Of a stretch of 64,000 nt of DNA, positions 62,082 through 64,000 are shown piece after piece. Source of the DNA: Thiothrix winogradskyi (GTDB taxonomy: Bacteria; Pseudomonadota; Gammaproteobacteria; Thiotrichales; Thiotrichaceae); assembly GCF_021650935.1 (NCBI RefSeq), contig NZ_CP091244.1, positions 558,001 to 622,000 of the forward strand. Direction: 5' to 3'. The translations under genes and the position numbers were made by a program. The notes under the pieces were generated by a model, which was not told the origin of the DNA, made no database searches, and was given only the letters and a program-made list of their open reading frames with translations. Every line of letters starts with the position of its first letter. Within the stretch, counting starts at the first letter, position 1.

Positions 62082-62277
62082 TCGCAAACGTTTGTAGCGA
62101 TAACTTGTTAACTGATGATGCTCCTATCCCCGATCAGCAATACTAGCGCTTCCTTCAACCCTGTCCAACAGATGATATATAAACTTAAACTTACCATCTA
62201 GTTAATTGATAATTATTTGTTTTTTAATTTACTGATAAAATTTTAGGATAATGACACTGCAATCCTGTTGACTAAAC

Positions 62278-62870
62278 AACCACCAGCTAAAGCTGGTGGG
62301 TTTTTTTGCTACGGACTGAAAGTCCCGGATACACGTCGGCTAAACGACGTGTCGGTACGCTTACTCCGGTTCCATCTTGAAATGGTCGTTTGGATTTGGC
62401 TCAAAGTGATGCTCCAAATACTGTTTGATCATCTCTTCCGTCATTTGACCCACGGTGGCGCAGAAATACCCGCGTGCCCAAAAATGCCTTCCCCAGTAAC
62501 GTTTCTTCACATGGGGGAACTCCTCAAACAGCCGACTGGATGTCCTTCCCTTGATCCGACGCATGATTTCACTCGGTGCTAGTTCCGGCGGGCAACTCAC
62601 CAAGATATGCACATGGTCTTTGCTCACCACGCCTTTGACTATCCTGATCTCAAATGCCTCGCAAGTCTGCCGAACAAGCTCACGCACACGCTGCGCTACT
62701 TCTCCCGTCAACACCTTGTAACGGTATTTCGTCACCCAAACAAAGTGATACTCAATCTGATAGACCGTGTGACTGCCATAGCGGTAATCCATGCTGCACC
62801 TCGCTTCGTTCATACAGCGCATTATCGCAGCTAAAGCTGACCGGCTAAAGCCGGTGGTTTAAACCTTGTG
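62278..62870 (-). mobile_element. IS200-like element
   Basis: Hairpins lie near both ends: CCACCAGC/GCTGGTGG followed by Ts (about 62280-62307) and ACCGGC/GCCGGT (about 62841-62861). A third hairpin, ACACGTCG/CGACGTGT, is at 62331-62352. These subterminal palindromes are recognised by the Y1 transposase encoded inside. The outer limits are approximate because no empty site is available. The left hairpin also works as a terminator. Confidence 0.8.
62361..62822 (-). CDS. tnpA: IS200-family Y1 (HUH) transposase TnpA
   Basis: The 153-residue protein has the HUH motif KDHVHILVS and the catalytic tyrosine in MTEEMIKQYLEHH. It moves single-stranded DNA by a peel-and-paste route. The N-terminus YRYGSHTVYQIEYHFVWVTK is typical. 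No tnpB is adjacent. The frame is intact and probably active. Confidence 0.93.
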   Translation of the reverse strand: MRCMNEARCSMDYRYGSHTVYQIEYHFVWVTKYRYKVLTGEVAQRVRELVRQTCEAFEIRIVKGVVSKDHVHILVSCPPELAPSEIMRRIKGRTSSRLFEEFPHVKKRYWGRHFWARGYFCATVGQMTEEMIKQYLEHHFEPNPNDHFKMEPE

Positions 62871-62936
62871 ATTGAAAATTAATTTTGTGAATTAACTAGC
62901 ATTGATAAAAATTTACTTATCAATGAGGGCTAGAAC

Positions 62937-64000
62937 ATGAAAATATCATGCAAGTTAATCTTTGCTCTATTACTGAGCATTTTCTCGTATCCAGTTTTCT
63001 CGGCCTTACCTGCTCCTCAAACAATTTCACCAGCAGGTAGTACCGTTTCTCAATCTGGTGGTCTTGTGAATTTTAGCTGGACACCTGTAGCAGGTGCTGC
63101 GTCCTATTCACTTACTGGATACGCTATCGACAACAATGGTAGCATTGTTTGGGAACCTCCCCTTTTAGGTAAAGATCTGACAACCCAAGAGGCAAATTGT
63201 GTATCAGGTTCGACCTGTTCCACCTCATTATCAGTAACGGCCACTTCTGGAACATGGAAGGTTAGGGCTATAGATCCCAACAATCAAAAGGGTGATTATT
63301 CTGCATATACACCGTTCACACTATCATCTGCTCCACCACCTAATACATCATCAATTCCCCAGCCTATCTTGCCAATGGGCAGCGCAACCCGTCAGTCGAA
63401 TGGTAGTGTTAATTTTAGTTGGACATCTGTAACAGGGTCTGTCTCCTACTATATTAGTGGTTATCCTACTGATAGCAACGGTAATATTGTTTGGGGAGCA
63501 GAAGCAATAAGTGAAACAATTACATCACAATCTGCAAACTGTAGTACAATTTCAACATGCTCTGTTGCCTTGTCTGTGGGTATAAATTCTGGCGCGTGGA
63601 AAGTTCGAGCTATATATGCAAACAATCAGAAAAGTGATTACTCTAATTATGCATTTTTCACACTAAACGCATCCAGTGGAGGAGCTTTACCTGTTAGTGT
63701 TCCTTATGCCAATTGGACTCCTGCAAGTGCCTCGTCAATTAATATCCCAAACTTCCTTAGCTATAATATTGATCTTGATACAGGAAAAAAGGTTTGGAGA
63801 TTAGGTGGTTCACAAAATGAAATGAATACCGCAAAAATATATCCTACAGGAAGCTCAGACTCTATTAGCGCATTACATGGGCAACATTTCTATAGTCGCA
63901 TATCCGTTTCTAATAAAGATGAGACCTTTGCGATTGGCAATACAGGCAACAATAGTGGATATGCTGCCTTGTGGAGAGTTTCTGATAAAAAGCTAGTAGC
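62937..64000 (+). CDS. Secreted repeat protein, cut by the right edge
   Basis: A signal peptide (MKISCKLIFALLLSIFSYPV) is followed by at least two repeats of about 105-120 residues, each with NFSWTPVAGAASYSL- or NFSWTSVTGSVSYYI-like strands and a WKVRAI segment, similar to fibronectin-III-like folds. A third region (GKKVWRLGGSQNEMNTAK) begins a different domain near the edge. GAGG lies before the ATG at 62937. The frame runs past base 64000. The AT content is higher than in the neighbouring genes. Confidence 0.8.
   Translation, partial: MKISCKLIFALLLSIFSYPVFSALPAPQTISPAGSTVSQSGGLVNFSWTPVAGAASYSLTGYAIDNNGSIVWEPPLLGKDLTTQEANCVSGSTCSTSLSVTATSGTWKVRAIDPNNQKGDYSAYTPFTLSSAPPPNTSSIPQPILPMGSATRQSNGSVNFSWTSVTGSVSYYISGYPTDSNGNIVWGAEAISETITSQSANCSTISTCSVALSVGINSGAWKVRAIYANNQKSDYSNYAFFTLNASSGGALPVSVPYANWTPASASSINIPNFLSYNIDLDTGKKVWRLGGSQNEMNTAKIYPTGSSDSISALHGQHFYSRISVSNKDETFAIGNTGNNSGYAALWRVSDKKLV

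Noticed and set aside
1..64000. CRISPR array, tRNA or rRNA genes
   Set aside because: No regularly spaced repeat-spacer pattern and no cloverleaf or rRNA-like stretch was found by reading both strands; the only tandem repeats are coding EQVS units and low-complexity linkers.

Overview
The window looks like part of a chromosome from a filamentous or related sulfur-oxidising gammaproteobacterium, probably Thiothrix-like (Thiotrichaceae). This rests on gammaproteobacterial housekeeping genes (glyQS, ilvD, relA, thiO, a stand-alone EF-G2), a LemA/GIDE-type pair, and a sulfur oxygenase reductase homologue. The genus is inferred from gene content, not from a marker comparison. No tRNA, rRNA or CRISPR array was seen.

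Region 1-13.1 kb is accessory. A tightly packed minus-strand operon (9522 to the left edge) encodes a small ribbon-helix-helix-like protein, a DUF4007 protein, a 1158-residue BrxC-like P-loop ATPase, a PAPS-reductase/DndC-like protein, a GIY-YIG-like protein and a DGQHR-domain protein. Its parts match DNA-sulfur-modification (Dnd) and BREX type 4 themes. It is broken by two insertion sequences. An ISAs1 element with a 10-bp target duplication splits the PAPS-reductase gene, and an IS5-type element with a 4-bp duplication splits the DGQHR gene. Excising each element in silico restores the reading frame. Next come a DUF433 gene, a decayed HIT gene, an XRE regulator, a Fic protein and a solitary TnpB.

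Region 13.1-38.2 kb is mostly housekeeping: DUF2237, GIDE/LemA, a CHI-like secreted protein, a decayed AlbA-type regulator carrying a MITE, relA, a HAD phosphatase, a lipase-like hydrolase, glyQS, an EamA transporter, thiO, a divergent regulator/pseudokinase pair, ilvD, two secreted peptidase-like proteins, sor, a two-component system and fusA.

Region 38.5-50.9 kb is the most unusual. A giant STAND-ATPase/TPR/winged-helix/BTAD regulator (interrupted by an IS982-type element) lies next to a DUF2589 three-gene operon, a small Cys/Trp-rich protein, a DUF2278-lamin-tail protein, a papain-like protease and a trypsin-like protease fused to an EndA-type nuclease. Paired direct repeats of a GCAAAAAAGTACCA-like motif, spaced exactly 21 bp start to start, precede the regulator gene, the DUF2589 operon and the small-protein gene. 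A single copy precedes the papain-like gene. This phasing fits known BTAD/SARP operators, so I infer one regulon and possibly one undescribed protease/nuclease effector system.

Region 50.9-64 kb holds two paralogous beta-propeller-like lipoproteins, a short-chain dehydrogenase, an intact Septu-like PtuA/PtuB pair, a membrane protein, a LysR regulator, mog, and rtcB. The rtcB gene is preceded by a promoter, a 12-residue leader ORF and a terminator-like hairpin abutting its start codon, and is followed by an uncharacterised partner gene. An IS200-like element and the start of a secreted repeat protein that runs off the right edge complete the window.
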